A DNA stretch of 64,000 bases from Actinomycetota bacterium. Lineage in GTDB: Bacteria > Actinomycetota > Actinomycetes > Streptosporangiales > Streptosporangiaceae. The stretch spans positions 45,667 through 109,666 of the forward strand of contig PMSU01000031.1 in the NCBI GenBank assembly GCA_003168255.1, written 5' to 3'. Below are positions 16,501 through 26,690 of this stretch, one piece after another (the stretch's first letter is position 1; each line of letters opens with the position of its first letter). The notes below the pieces were generated by a model, which saw nothing but the letters and a program-made list of their open reading frames with translations, made no database searches and had not been told where the DNA came from. Position numbers and translations under genes: made by a program.

Positions 16501-17289
16501 TCACGATGGGCCGAGGCGCCGTGGCGTGACGAGCAGGGACTGCGCGCCGACGCCGATCGGCCCCTGGAGATCGCAGAGCGACGATCTGGCCAGCCCCGCG
16601 CCGCCGGTGGAGATGGTGGTCGAGGCGTCCAGGCAGATCCACTCACCGACTGCCTCGCGGTGCAGGTGCACGGTGAGCTCGGGATTGATGAACTGCCACT
16701 CGGCGATGTCGAGCTGGCCGGACAGGCCGTTGCCGCTGTCCGCCACGGCGAGGACCCGTTCCAGCGGGCTGACCTCCTCGTCAGGAACCAGCGGATAACG
16801 GAGCCTGGCCCACACGGTCGCCGGGCCCGGCGAGCCGAACTCGCCACGCACCGGGCGCCACTCGATCGCCGACAGGTACCCATCGACCCAGCCGGGCGGC
16901 GTCCGCTGCACTGACCGGTCCGGCAGCCCTGGCGGCGCGGGAGGACTGTCCGGCACCGACGGGCCCGGCGTGCGCAGCACCCGCCATGCCCTGGCCGAGG
17001 CCACGTCACGGCCGCCGGCCTGCGCCACCGCCTCGACCAGCTCGACGCTGCGGCCAGGCCGCACCACCCTGGCCCGAAGCTCGAGCTCGCCCACCGGGAT
17101 AGCACCGAGGATTTCGCAGGTAAACCGGGCGATTATCATGTCGTCACGGGGTGCGCACTGCTGAATGGCTCGGCTGAGCAGCGCACTCGGCGGACCGCCG
17201 TGCTGCGCATGAACGTCCCACGGGCCTGTTGTGTGCACCGTAGCCCGCCAGCGCCCGTCGCCGAGGGGGACGTAGAAGCTTTCAGTCAC
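16501..17289 (-). CDS. Double-hotdog acyl-CoA thioesterase-like protein
   Basis: A 262-residue protein of the TesB-like/4HBT_3 thioesterase group. The N-terminal hotdog has the motif HAQHGGPPSALLSRAI with the long central helix, then FTCEILGAIPVGELELRARV. The second hotdog ends WQFINPELTVHLHREAVGEW and LDASTTIS, where Asp is the usual catalytic residue, followed by a final QGPIGVGAQSLLV. Family role: hydrolysis of acyl-CoA esters. No fatty-acid genes are adjacent, so the substrate is unknown. The ATG at 17289 gives a full-length domain. Confidence 0.85.
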   Translation of the reverse strand: MTESFYVPLGDGRWRATVHTTGPWDVHAQHGGPPSALLSRAIQQCAPRDDMIIARFTCEILGAIPVGELELRARVVRPGRSVELVEAVAQAGGRDVASARAWRVLRTPGPSVPDSPPAPPGLPDRSVQRTPPGWVDGYLSAIEWRPVRGEFGSPGPATVWARLRYPLVPDEEVSPLERVLAVADSGNGLSGQLDIAEWQFINPELTVHLHREAVGEWICLDASTTISTGGAGLARSSLCDLQGPIGVGAQSLLVTPRRLGPS

Positions 17290-17372
17290 GCGTGGATGTT
17301 ATCGACCGTGCCGACAGCGGGGCGCGGAGCCTCCAGCGCGGAACGCGGAGGTCAGCTAAATGAAGAAGTCTG

Positions 17373-17455
17373 TGGGCGAGGAGGGATTTGAACCCTCACG
17401 TCCTTTCGGACACACGGACCTGAACCGTGCGCGTCTGCCGTTCCGCCACCCGCCC
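17373..17455 (-). tRNA. tRNA-Leu, anticodon CAG
   Basis: Class II tRNA of 83 nt. The acceptor stem GGGCGGG pairs with CTCGCCC (one G-U pair), with discriminator A. The anticodon loop TTCAGGT is closed by ACGG/CCGT, giving CAG for codon CUG. The long variable arm GTCCGAAAGGAC is typical of leucine. The T arm is GAGGG-TTCAAAT-CCCTC. CCA is not encoded. It lies next to fhaA, as tRNA-Leu does in other actinobacteria. Confidence 0.95.
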
Positions 17456-17594
17456 GGAGAGCTCACCGGGGCGGCTGGCTTCTCAATGAACGAGTTCCAC
17501 GCACCGGCTCTTGGCAAGGAGTCAGGTTAGCACGTCCTAGGCCGGCCAGCCCGCGGATACGATCGTGGGCAGTAGGGAAGGGAGGTACCCCCCT

Positions 17595-18353
17595 GTGGGA
17601 GTCCTACAGCGCTTCGAGCAGCGGCTCGAGGGCATGGTCGAGGGTGCCTTCGCGCGGGCGTTCAAGTCCGAGCTGCAGCCGGTGGAGATCGCAAGCGCGG
17701 TACAACGGGAGATGGACGACCGGGCCGCAATCGTGGCCCAGGGCAGGACTCTGGTTCCGAACGATTTCGTGGTGGAACTCGCGGAGGCCGACTACGAGCG
17801 CCTCGAGGTCTACGCGGACAGTCTCGGCGTGGAGCTCGCGAACCTGGCCCGTGAGTATGCCAAGGAACAGGGCTACTCCTTCGTCGGACCGGTGCGGATG
17901 CGCTTCGAGGGGGTCAGCGACCTGACGACGGGCATGTTCAGGATCCGCTCGGGGGTGATCAGGGGCACGACCGTCGAGGGCGGTGAGATCCGCCAGCCCG
18001 CGAGCGATATGCCGAAGCCGCCGCAAGCCCGGGTCGCGGGCAGGCCACGGCTCCTGGTGTCCGGGCCGGAGCCAGGGCCGGACGGGGCCAGACAGCGCAC
18101 CTATGAGCTGACCACGCCGGTGACCATGCTGGGCAGGGGTACCGATTGTGACCTCAGGCTGGTCGATCCCGGCGTGTCCAGGCATCACGCCGAGCTACGC
18201 GTGGAAGATGGGGAGGTTGTTCTCGTGGACCTAGGCTCCACGAACGGCACCTTCGTCAACGGCCAGCCGGTCCGGCGAGTGCTGCTGACCGATGGCACCC
18301 GCGTCACGCTCGGCCGGACGACCCTGGTATTCCGTAATGACGGCAGCTACTGA
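17595..18353 (+). CDS. fhaA: FhaA: DUF3662 plus FHA-domain protein
   Basis: The GTG at 17595 follows GGGAGG by eight bases and yields 252 residues starting MGVLQRFEQRLEGMVEG; a GTG 30 bases upstream is inside the ribosome site. Residues about 1-115 form the DUF3662 domain, a linker of about 45 residues follows, and the FHA domain (about 160-250) has LGRGTDCDLRL, SRHHAELR and LGSTNGTFVNG, the phosphothreonine-binding loops. In mycobacteria FhaA binds phosphorylated partners of PknB, including MviN, and tunes peptidoglycan synthesis. First gene of a tight plus-strand operon running to pknB. Confidence 0.95.
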   Translation: MGVLQRFEQRLEGMVEGAFARAFKSELQPVEIASAVQREMDDRAAIVAQGRTLVPNDFVVELAEADYERLEVYADSLGVELANLAREYAKEQGYSFVGPVRMRFEGVSDLTTGMFRIRSGVIRGTTVEGGEIRQPASDMPKPPQARVAGRPRLLVSGPEPGPDGARQRTYELTTPVTMLGRGTDCDLRLVDPGVSRHHAELRVEDGEVVLVDLGSTNGTFVNGQPVRRVLLTDGTRVTLGRTTLVFRNDGSY

Positions 18354-18380
18354 CGCATCGCAGGCAGGACCAATGACCCG

Positions 18381-18857
18381 ATGAGCACGCTGACCCTTCT
18401 CCTCATCAGGCTCGCTTTCCTCGCGATTCTCTGGCTATTCGTGATCGCGGCGGTGGGCGTGGTGCGCACCGACATGTTCGGTACGTCGGGAGCTGGCCGC
18501 AAGGCGGGACGTCAGCGGCAACCGCAACGCCCGCGGCCAAGCCGCCCCGCGCGCGGCGGCCGCGGCGAGGCGCACAGGCTGCTGGTGACGTCGGGCGCCC
18601 TGGTCGGCACGAGCTTGGGGCTAACTGATCAGCAAATCACCGTCGGTCGGGCGAATGACGCCACGCTAGTGCTGAACGATGACTACGCTTCGAGCCGACA
18701 TGCCAGGCTATTCCCGCAGGACGGTCAATGGATCGTTGAGGATCTCGGTTCGACCAACGGCACCTACCTCGATCGACAGAAGGTGACGCAGCCGACCCCG
18801 GTGCCCGTCGGCGTGCCCATCCGCATCGGCAAGACCGTTCTGGAATTGCGCAGATGA
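18381..18857 (+). CDS. fhaB: FhaB: membrane-anchored FHA-domain protein
   Basis: A 158-residue protein with one N-terminal membrane helix (LLIRLAFLAILWLFVIAAVG), a basic Arg/Pro linker (about residues 38-62) and a C-terminal FHA domain with VGRANDATLVL, SSRHARLFP and DLGSTNGTYLD. It is the FipA/FhaB orthologue that links PknA/PknB signalling to the septum. Its end is unusual: the last codons and stop lie in the first copy of a 20-bp tandem duplication that reaches into pstP. Confidence 0.95.
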   Translation: MSTLTLLLIRLAFLAILWLFVIAAVGVVRTDMFGTSGAGRKAGRQRQPQRPRPSRPARGGRGEAHRLLVTSGALVGTSLGLTDQQITVGRANDATLVLNDDYASSRHARLFPQDGQWIVEDLGSTNGTYLDRQKVTQPTPVPVGVPIRIGKTVLELRR

Positions 18858-18879
18858 CACTGGAATTGCGCAGATGACA
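18840..18879 (+). repeat. Perfect 20-bp tandem duplication at the fhaB-pstP junction
   Basis: CTGGAATTGCGCAGATGACA occurs twice without a gap (18840-18859, 18860-18879). Copy 1 holds the fhaB stop TGA at 18855-18857 and an overlapping ATG at 18854. Copy 2 holds the pstP ATG at 18874. The first ATG opens a seven-codon frame (MTLELRR) whose TGA (18875-18877) overlaps the pstP ATG. Before the duplication fhaB and pstP would have overlapped directly by ATGA. Confidence 0.95.
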
Positions 18880-20379
18880 CTTGCACTCCGCTATGCGGTC
18901 CGCTCGGACGTCGGCCTCCTCCGAGAGGGGAACGAAGACTCGGCGTACGCAGGTCCGCACCTGCTCGCGATCGCCGACGGCATGGGCGGCCATGCCGCAG
19001 GCGAAGTGGCCAGCGCGGTAGCCATTGCCGCCCTGGCCGGCCTCGACGACGACGTACCAGGCATGGACATGCTCGGCGCGCTCGCCGACGCCGTCGCCAA
19101 GGCGAACGCGCGGCTGCAAGACATGAGCGCCGCCGATCCGTCGGTCGAGGGCATGGGGACCACACTTACCGCCATGCTCTGGTCGGGCCCCCGGGTCGCG
19201 CTGTGCCACATCGGCGACTCACGTGGCTACATGCTCCGCGACCGTGACTTCTACCAGATCACCCGCGATCACACCCTGGTTCAGTCGCTGCTTGACGAGG
19301 GCCGGATCAGCGCGGACGAGGCGGCGAATCATCCGCAGCGCTCGCTGATCCTGCGCGCGCTGGACAGCCGGACCGACGCGGAACCCGACCTCTCGCTCCG
19401 CGAGGCCCAGGCCGGGGACAGGTACCTGCTGTGCTCCGACGGCCTGTCCGACGTGGTGACAGAGGAAACCCTGCACCGGACCCTGCTCAGCATCGCCGAC
19501 CCGGATGAGGCCGTCATCCAGCTCGTCGATCTCGCCAACCGGGCAGGCGGCCCCGACAACATCACCTGCATCGTGGCCGACGTGCTGGACAGCGCCACCG
19601 CCACGGTGCCGCCCAGCGAGGTCTCGGTGATAGCGGGCGCCGCGTCCAACCAGAGCGGCCGCCCGGTGGCCCGCGCTGATACCCCGGCGACCCGCGCGCA
19701 CCTGCTTACCCAGCCGCCTCAATCTGCCGACGCGGTAGATGACGAGGACCCCGGCGGCAGGAACGGCGGCATGGCCGACGGCGAGCAGGCGCACCGGCGG
19801 CCCTGGCCGATCGTCACCACCATCCTGGTGATCCTGGTCGCCGTCATCGTCGGCGGCGGGTTCGCGGCATGGAGCTATACCCAGCGCCAGTATTACGTGG
19901 GCGAGGACAGCGGCCAGGTCGTGATCTACCGGGGCGTCAGCCAGAAGCTGGCCGGGATCAGCATGTCCAAGGTCTACAAGCGGACCGGCATTCCGATCGG
20001 GCAGGTCACGACCGACGACCGTCAGCAGATCATCGAAACGATCACCGCCAGCAGCCTCACCGACGCCACCAAGATCGTGAGCAACATCCGGGCCGGTGCC
20101 AAGACCTGCCAGCTGGCCTTCCTGGCTCAGCAGCAGTACCAGACGGCGGAGAAGACGTACACCCAGAAACTCAGCGCCTACCAGGCACAGAAGCGTAAGC
20201 ATGGCGCGGCCAAGGCCGGCCGTGCGCCGACCCCCCCGGCCAAGCCGCCCACGCCGCCGACGGACTGCCCGCAGCTGCCGACGGCAGCGAAGGCCGGCAG
20301 CACCGGCGGCACACAAGCCACGACAGGCGCGTCCCCCGGCAGCACGAGCGCATCTCCTGGCGGCGGGTCTACGCCGTGA
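18874..20379 (+). CDS. pstP: PstP: PP2C-type Ser/Thr protein phosphatase
   Basis: A 501-residue membrane phosphatase. The catalytic PPM domain (about 1-240) has SDVGLLREGNEDSAY, AIADGMGGHAAGEVAS, CHIGDSRGYML, LCSDGLSDVV and GGPDNITCIVADV, with all metal-binding Asp residues present. A membrane helix (about 309-331, IVTTILVILVAVIVGGG) leads to an extracytoplasmic domain and a Pro/Ala/Thr/Ser-rich tail longer than in mycobacteria. It reverses PknA/PknB phosphorylation. Expression is probably coupled to fhaB through the duplicated junction, and its stop overlaps the rodA GTG by 4 bp. Confidence 0.95.
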   Translation: MTLALRYAVRSDVGLLREGNEDSAYAGPHLLAIADGMGGHAAGEVASAVAIAALAGLDDDVPGMDMLGALADAVAKANARLQDMSAADPSVEGMGTTLTAMLWSGPRVALCHIGDSRGYMLRDRDFYQITRDHTLVQSLLDEGRISADEAANHPQRSLILRALDSRTDAEPDLSLREAQAGDRYLLCSDGLSDVVTEETLHRTLLSIADPDEAVIQLVDLANRAGGPDNITCIVADVLDSATATVPPSEVSVIAGAASNQSGRPVARADTPATRAHLLTQPPQSADAVDDEDPGGRNGGMADGEQAHRRPWPIVTTILVILVAVIVGGGFAAWSYTQRQYYVGEDSGQVVIYRGVSQKLAGISMSKVYKRTGIPIGQVTTDDRQQIIETITASSLTDATKIVSNIRAGAKTCQLAFLAQQQYQTAEKTYTQKLSAYQAQKRKHGAAKAGRAPTPPAKPPTPPTDCPQLPTAAKAGSTGGTQATTGASPGSTSASPGGGSTP

Positions 20380-21830
20380 GCGCCGTCAGCGCCCAGCCGG
20401 GAACAGGCGCCGGGGCGCCCGGCAGTCTTGGCAGGCCAGTACCCATGCCCCGCGGCAGGCGCCGCACCGAGTTCCTCATGCTCATCTTCGCCGTGGCGGT
20501 CGTCGTCTTCGCCTATGGCAGCGTGGGCCTGGGGCTGAATGGCAAGCTACCGGCCGGGATGGCCGAGTATTGCGGCGGATTCGCCGTGCTCATCCTCGTC
20601 GCCCACTTCGCGGTCCGCAGGTTCGCCCCCTGGGCAGACCCGCTGATGCTGCCGCTGGCCACGCTGCTGAACGGCCTCGGCATCGTGATGATCTACCGGC
20701 TACAGGAGGTTGGGCGTAACGGTAACCCGGGCAGCCTGTCCGTCCCGATGAGCGCGTCGGCCACGGCCATCCAGCTCATGTACACCGCCATCGGCATCGC
20801 CGGCTTTATCGGTGTGCTCGCGCTGATCCGCGAGCCGCGCGTGCTACAGCGGTACACCTACACGTTCGGCGCCATCGGCCTGATCCTGCTCGCCATCCCG
20901 GCGCTGCTGCCATCGCATATCAGCGAGGTGCCGGGAACCGGCGCGAAGATCCAGCTTGCCATCGGCGGGTTCAGCATCCAGCCGGAGGAGTTCGCCAAGC
21001 TGGCGCTTGCCGTGTTCTTCGCCGGCTACCTGGTCGCCAAGCGGGATGTGCTCGCGCTAGCCGGCCGTCGCTTCCTCGGCATCGACCTGCCGCGGGCCCG
21101 CGACCTGGGCCCGGTGCTCATCGCCTGGGCAGCCAGCCTGCTCGTGCTGGTCTTCGAGTCCGACATCGGCACCTCGGCGCTGTTCTTCGGTCTCTTCGTC
21201 GTCATGATCTACGTCGCTACGCAGCGCACGTCCTGGCTGCTCATCGGCATAGCCCTCTTCGTATTCGGTTCGGTCGCCGCCAGCCGGCTCTTCGGTCACG
21301 TGGGTGAGCGGTTCGACATCTGGCTGCACCCGTTCACCGGCAGCAACCCGAGCGGCAACGCCTACCAGCTCGTGCAGGGCCTGTACGGGATGGGTTACGG
21401 CGGCGTACTTGGCCGCGGCCTCGGCGGCGGCCAGCCGTACTTTACGCCGCTGGTGCAGAGCGACTTCATCGTCACCGCGTTCGGTGAGGAGATCGGGCTC
21501 ACCGGGCTGATGGCGCTGCTGATCATCTACGGCCTCATCGTGCAGCGCGGGCTGCGCGCGGCGATCTCCACCCGTGACCCGTTCGCCAAGCTGCTCGCGG
21601 GCGGCCTCGCGTTCGTGCTCGCCCTCCAGGTGTTCGTGATCGTGGGCGGCGTGACCAGGCTCATCCCGCTGACCGGCATCACCACCCCGTTCCTGTCCCA
21701 GGGCGGTTCATCCCTGGTCGCCAGCTGGATGATGATCGGGATGCTGATGCGGATCAGCGACACAGCACGGCGCCCGCCACCGCAGGCGATCCAGGACGAG
21801 GGCATGACGCAGGTGGTGAGGATCGGGTGA
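20376..21830 (+). CDS. rodA: RodA/FtsW-type SEDS peptidoglycan glycosyltransferase
   Basis: A 484-residue polytopic SEDS protein with about ten to twelve membrane helices. Key motifs: GGFSIQPEEFAKLALAVFFA, ESDIGTSALFFG with the catalytic-type Asp, then GLYGMGYGGVLGRGLG, SDFIVTAFGEEIGLTG and the C-terminal PLTGITTPFLSQGGSS. SEDS enzymes polymerise lipid II with a partner class B PBP, here the next gene. The GTG start overlaps pstP's TGA and its own stop overlaps the pbpA start. Position in the cluster fits rodA of mycobacteria and its Streptomyces counterparts. Confidence 0.93.
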   Translation: MSAVSAQPGTGAGAPGSLGRPVPMPRGRRRTEFLMLIFAVAVVVFAYGSVGLGLNGKLPAGMAEYCGGFAVLILVAHFAVRRFAPWADPLMLPLATLLNGLGIVMIYRLQEVGRNGNPGSLSVPMSASATAIQLMYTAIGIAGFIGVLALIREPRVLQRYTYTFGAIGLILLAIPALLPSHISEVPGTGAKIQLAIGGFSIQPEEFAKLALAVFFAGYLVAKRDVLALAGRRFLGIDLPRARDLGPVLIAWAASLLVLVFESDIGTSALFFGLFVVMIYVATQRTSWLLIGIALFVFGSVAASRLFGHVGERFDIWLHPFTGSNPSGNAYQLVQGLYGMGYGGVLGRGLGGGQPYFTPLVQSDFIVTAFGEEIGLTGLMALLIIYGLIVQRGLRAAISTRDPFAKLLAGGLAFVLALQVFVIVGGVTRLIPLTGITTPFLSQGGSSLVASWMMIGMLMRISDTARRPPPQAIQDEGMTQVVRIG

Positions 21831-23302
21831 ACCACGCACTGCGCCGCATCTCGCTCGCCTGCCTGGTGATGTTCGTGCTGCTGCTGATCAACGTGAACTA
21901 CCTCCAGGCATTCCAGGCCAACAGCCTCGCGGACAGGAGCGGCAACATCCGCTCGTTCGACCAGGCGTATCAGTACCAGCGGGGCTCGATCACCACCGCC
22001 GACGGCGTCACGATCGCCAAGTCACGGCCGGTCAAGGGAATCTACAAGTTCCAGCGCTACTACCCGTACGGTTCGGTGTACGCGCCGGTGACCGGCTACG
22101 ACTCGCTGTACAGCCAGAGCGCCATCGAGCAGGCCGAAAACAAGCTGCTGTCCGGTACCGACCCGACGCTCACCGTGCCGAACCTGATCAACCTGATCAC
22201 CGGGAAGCCGCAGCAGGGCGCGAGCGTGCAGGTGACCATCAACTCCAAGGCGCAGCAGGCCGCATATGACGCGCTCAAGGCAGCCGGCAAGTCGGGCGGC
22301 GTCGTCGCGGTCGACCCGCAGACCGGCGCGATCCTCGCGCTAGCGTCCTACCCCAGCTTCAACCCGAACGCTTACGCCACGTTCAACGGACAAAAGCTCG
22401 ACAAGCTCGACGCCAAGCTCCGGCACGAGGCGAGCCAGCCGCTGCTGGACCGGGCGATCAATGCCAGCTACCCACCCGGCTCCACCTTCAAGATCGTGAC
22501 CAGCTCCACGGCGATCGGCAACGGCGGCTACAACTCGCAGACGTCGGTGTACGCGCCCACCAGCCTGGCGCTGGCCGACACCACCAACCGTCTGATCAAC
22601 TCCGACGGCGAGGCCTGCGGCGGTGGCGGCGGCCATGTTCCGCTTATCCTTGCCTTCGCCCAGTCCTGCAACACCGTCTTTGGCTACATCGGCATCAAGC
22701 TAGGCAGCGCCGCGCTCAAGCAGGAGGCGGAGAAGTTTGGCATGAACAGCTCCAGCCTGACCATCCCGATGCAGGTCTCGCCGAGCAATTACGTCCTGGC
22801 CGCAGGCCAGGCGCTGACCGCCTACTCCGCGATCGGCCAGTACAGCGACACGGTGACGCCACTACAGGAAGCCATGTTCTCGTCAGCGATCGCCAACGGC
22901 GGCAAGCTGATGAAGCCCTACCTCGTCCAGGACGTCAAGGCACCTGACCTCACCACGGTGCAGGCGAAGACCGACCAGCTCAGCCAGCCGGTAAGCGCGA
23001 ACGTCGCCAGCCAGATCAAGAACATGATGATCAGCGTGGTGCAGTCGTCGTACGGCACCGCGCACGCGGTTCCCGGCATCCTAGCCCCGGGCCTGAACAT
23101 CGCGGGGAAGACAGGTACCGCCCAGAACGGGACAAATAACACCAACCTCAACGATGCGGTGTTCACCGCGTTCGCACCTGCCGACAACCCAACGATCGCT
23201 ATCGGCGTCGTGATAAAGGGTGGGGGTTACGGAGCTGCGGCCGCGGCCCCGATCGCCGTGCAAGTGATCAAGGCGTACCTGGCATTCCTGGGGCGACAGT
23301 GA
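21827..23302 (+). CDS. pbpA: PbpA: class B penicillin-binding protein
   Basis: A 491-residue peptidoglycan transpeptidase with an uncleaved N-terminal membrane anchor (ISLACLVMFVLLLINVNYLQ), a short dimerisation region with QRGSITTADG, and the penicillin-binding domain. Catalytic motifs are intact: Ser219 in STFK, the SCN motif at 280-282 in FAQSCNTVFGYIG, and KTGTA near residue 427. It is the expected partner of the adjacent RodA-type SEDS polymerase. It starts at a GTG overlapping the rodA stop (GTGA) and is followed by the same overlap into pknA. Confidence 0.95.
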   Translation: MNHALRRISLACLVMFVLLLINVNYLQAFQANSLADRSGNIRSFDQAYQYQRGSITTADGVTIAKSRPVKGIYKFQRYYPYGSVYAPVTGYDSLYSQSAIEQAENKLLSGTDPTLTVPNLINLITGKPQQGASVQVTINSKAQQAAYDALKAAGKSGGVVAVDPQTGAILALASYPSFNPNAYATFNGQKLDKLDAKLRHEASQPLLDRAINASYPPGSTFKIVTSSTAIGNGGYNSQTSVYAPTSLALADTTNRLINSDGEACGGGGGHVPLILAFAQSCNTVFGYIGIKLGSAALKQEAEKFGMNSSSLTIPMQVSPSNYVLAAGQALTAYSAIGQYSDTVTPLQEAMFSSAIANGGKLMKPYLVQDVKAPDLTTVQAKTDQLSQPVSANVASQIKNMMISVVQSSYGTAHAVPGILAPGLNIAGKTGTAQNGTNNTNLNDAVFTAFAPADNPTIAIGVVIKGGGYGAAAAAPIAVQVIKAYLAFLGRQ

Positions 23303-24873
23303 CTGGCATACCTGAGACGGCTGCGACGGAGCCCGTGCCCGCCGTGCCCGGACCCGCCGAAGACGCTTTGCCCGAGCCCGCCGAAGCCACCGACCTGCCC
23401 GAGCCGGCTGAGCCCATGGCGGACGTCGAGGCTGCTGCGGCGGAGCCGGCTGAGGCCGTAGCTGAAGTTCCAAGGCAGATACCGAACGGACGCCTGCTAA
23501 GCAAGCGCTACCGGCTGGCCCAGCGGATCGCGGCCGGGGGGATGGGCGAGGTCTGGCGCGGCACCGACGAACTGCTCGGCAGGCCGGTCGCGGTCAAGCT
23601 GCTGTCCGCCGCGCACGCGGCCGACGAGCAGTTCCGCTCACGGTTCCGGGCCGAGGCCCGGTACGCGGCGTCCCTGTCGCACCCGGGGATAGCCCAGGTC
23701 TATGACTACGGCGAGTCATACCAGGACCTCCCTGGAAATGACCGGCCACCGGGGTCGGGTGTCGCGTACCTGGTCATGGAGCTTGTCGAGGGCGAGGCAC
23801 TGTCCGCGGCCCTTGCCCGCGACGGCCAGATGTCCGCCGATGCCACGCTCGATCTCGTCGCGCAGGCGGCTAAGGCGCTCGCGGCCGCGCACGCGGCCGG
23901 AATCGTGCACCGCGACATCAAGCCAGGGAACCTGCTGATCACGCCGGACCACCAGGTAAAGATCACTGACTTCGGGATCGCGCGGGCTGTGCTCGCCGCG
24001 CACCTGACCCAGACCGGCATGGTCATGGGCACCGCGCAGTACGTCTCGCCCGAGCAGGCCAGCGCCCGTCCGGTCACTACGTCCACCGATATCTACTCAC
24101 TGGGCGTTGTCGCCTACGAGTGCCTGGCAGGTCGGCCTCCGTTCACCGCGGACACGCCGATCGCGCTGGCGCTCGCGCACGTCAAGAACCAGCCGCCGCC
24201 GCTGCCTGCCAGCGTTCCGCCACGGATCGCTGCGCTGGTCGGCCAGATGCTCGCCAAGGAACCCGCGAAACGACCAGCCAGCGCCCAGGCGGTCGCCGAC
24301 CGGGCGAGCGCCCTGAGCGGGACGCCGGAGGCCGGCGAGGGTCCGTGGATCATCGAATCCGCCGAGCTCGCGGATCCGACCACCTGGTTCTCCGATCCCA
24401 GCCCGACCAGCCCCGCACTGCCTCACGCGGGCACCGGGCCGATGACAGGCGCAGCTGACCGGCACGCCCGCTCGCGGCGTTCGGCTGTCCTGATATTTGC
24501 CATCGTGGGCCTGGTCGGGGCGCTGACGGGGGGGACAATAGCGGTCGTGACGGCCAGCAGGCACCCGGCGGCAACGGTGTCGACCAGCAGCACCGTCCGG
24601 GCCCACCGGACCGACGGGCCGTCACCAAGGACCACGCGGGTGCCAAGCTTCTTCGATGCGGGGACGCTCGCACCACGGCTGGCGCCTCCGTCGGTAACCC
24701 CCACCCGGCGCGCATCGTCGCCGCCCAGCGTGTCGCCCGCGCCGAGCACCACGCTAACCTCCCCGAGCCCGAGCACGTCACCCAGCGAGACGCCAACGCA
24801 AACCCCGACTCCAACACCGACCGGAACCGTCGAGCCGACCGACCCTTCGCAGGCTCCGCAAGAAGGTTCGTAG
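23299..24873 (+). CDS. pknA: PknA: membrane Ser/Thr protein kinase
   Basis: A 524-residue Hanks-type kinase. It has an unusual N-terminal extension of about 65 residues rich in Glu/Pro/Ala before the kinase domain (RYRLAQRIAAGGMGEVWRG). The kinase domain has invariant Lys in VAVKLL, IVHRDIKPGNLL, ITDFGIARAV and GTAQYVSPEQ, and an insert with DRPPGSGVAYLV. A single membrane helix (SAVLIFAIVGLVGALTGG) precedes an external Ser/Thr/Pro-rich tail of about 100 residues without PASTA repeats. It controls growth and septation with PknB. The GTG start overlaps the pbpA stop. Confidence 0.94.
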   Translation: MTGIPETAATEPVPAVPGPAEDALPEPAEATDLPEPAEPMADVEAAAAEPAEAVAEVPRQIPNGRLLSKRYRLAQRIAAGGMGEVWRGTDELLGRPVAVKLLSAAHAADEQFRSRFRAEARYAASLSHPGIAQVYDYGESYQDLPGNDRPPGSGVAYLVMELVEGEALSAALARDGQMSADATLDLVAQAAKALAAAHAAGIVHRDIKPGNLLITPDHQVKITDFGIARAVLAAHLTQTGMVMGTAQYVSPEQASARPVTTSTDIYSLGVVAYECLAGRPPFTADTPIALALAHVKNQPPPLPASVPPRIAALVGQMLAKEPAKRPASAQAVADRASALSGTPEAGEGPWIIESAELADPTTWFSDPSPTSPALPHAGTGPMTGAADRHARSRRSAVLIFAIVGLVGALTGGTIAVVTASRHPAATVSTSSTVRAHRTDGPSPRTTRVPSFFDAGTLAPRLAPPSVTPTRRASSPPSVSPAPSTTLTSPSPSTSPSETPTQTPTPTPTGTVEPTDPSQAPQEGS

Positions 24874-24917
24874 ACTCCGAACACAAGGATCCAGGACGGG
24901 TAGGGAAAGTGCGAGAT

Positions 24918-26687
<1,770 letters not shown>

Positions 26688-26690
26688 CGG

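Noticed and set aside
17373..17455. tRNA-Leu as an integration site for the accessory block
   Set aside because: The block starts 9 kb away beyond pknB. No duplicated tRNA end or integrase gene is seen.
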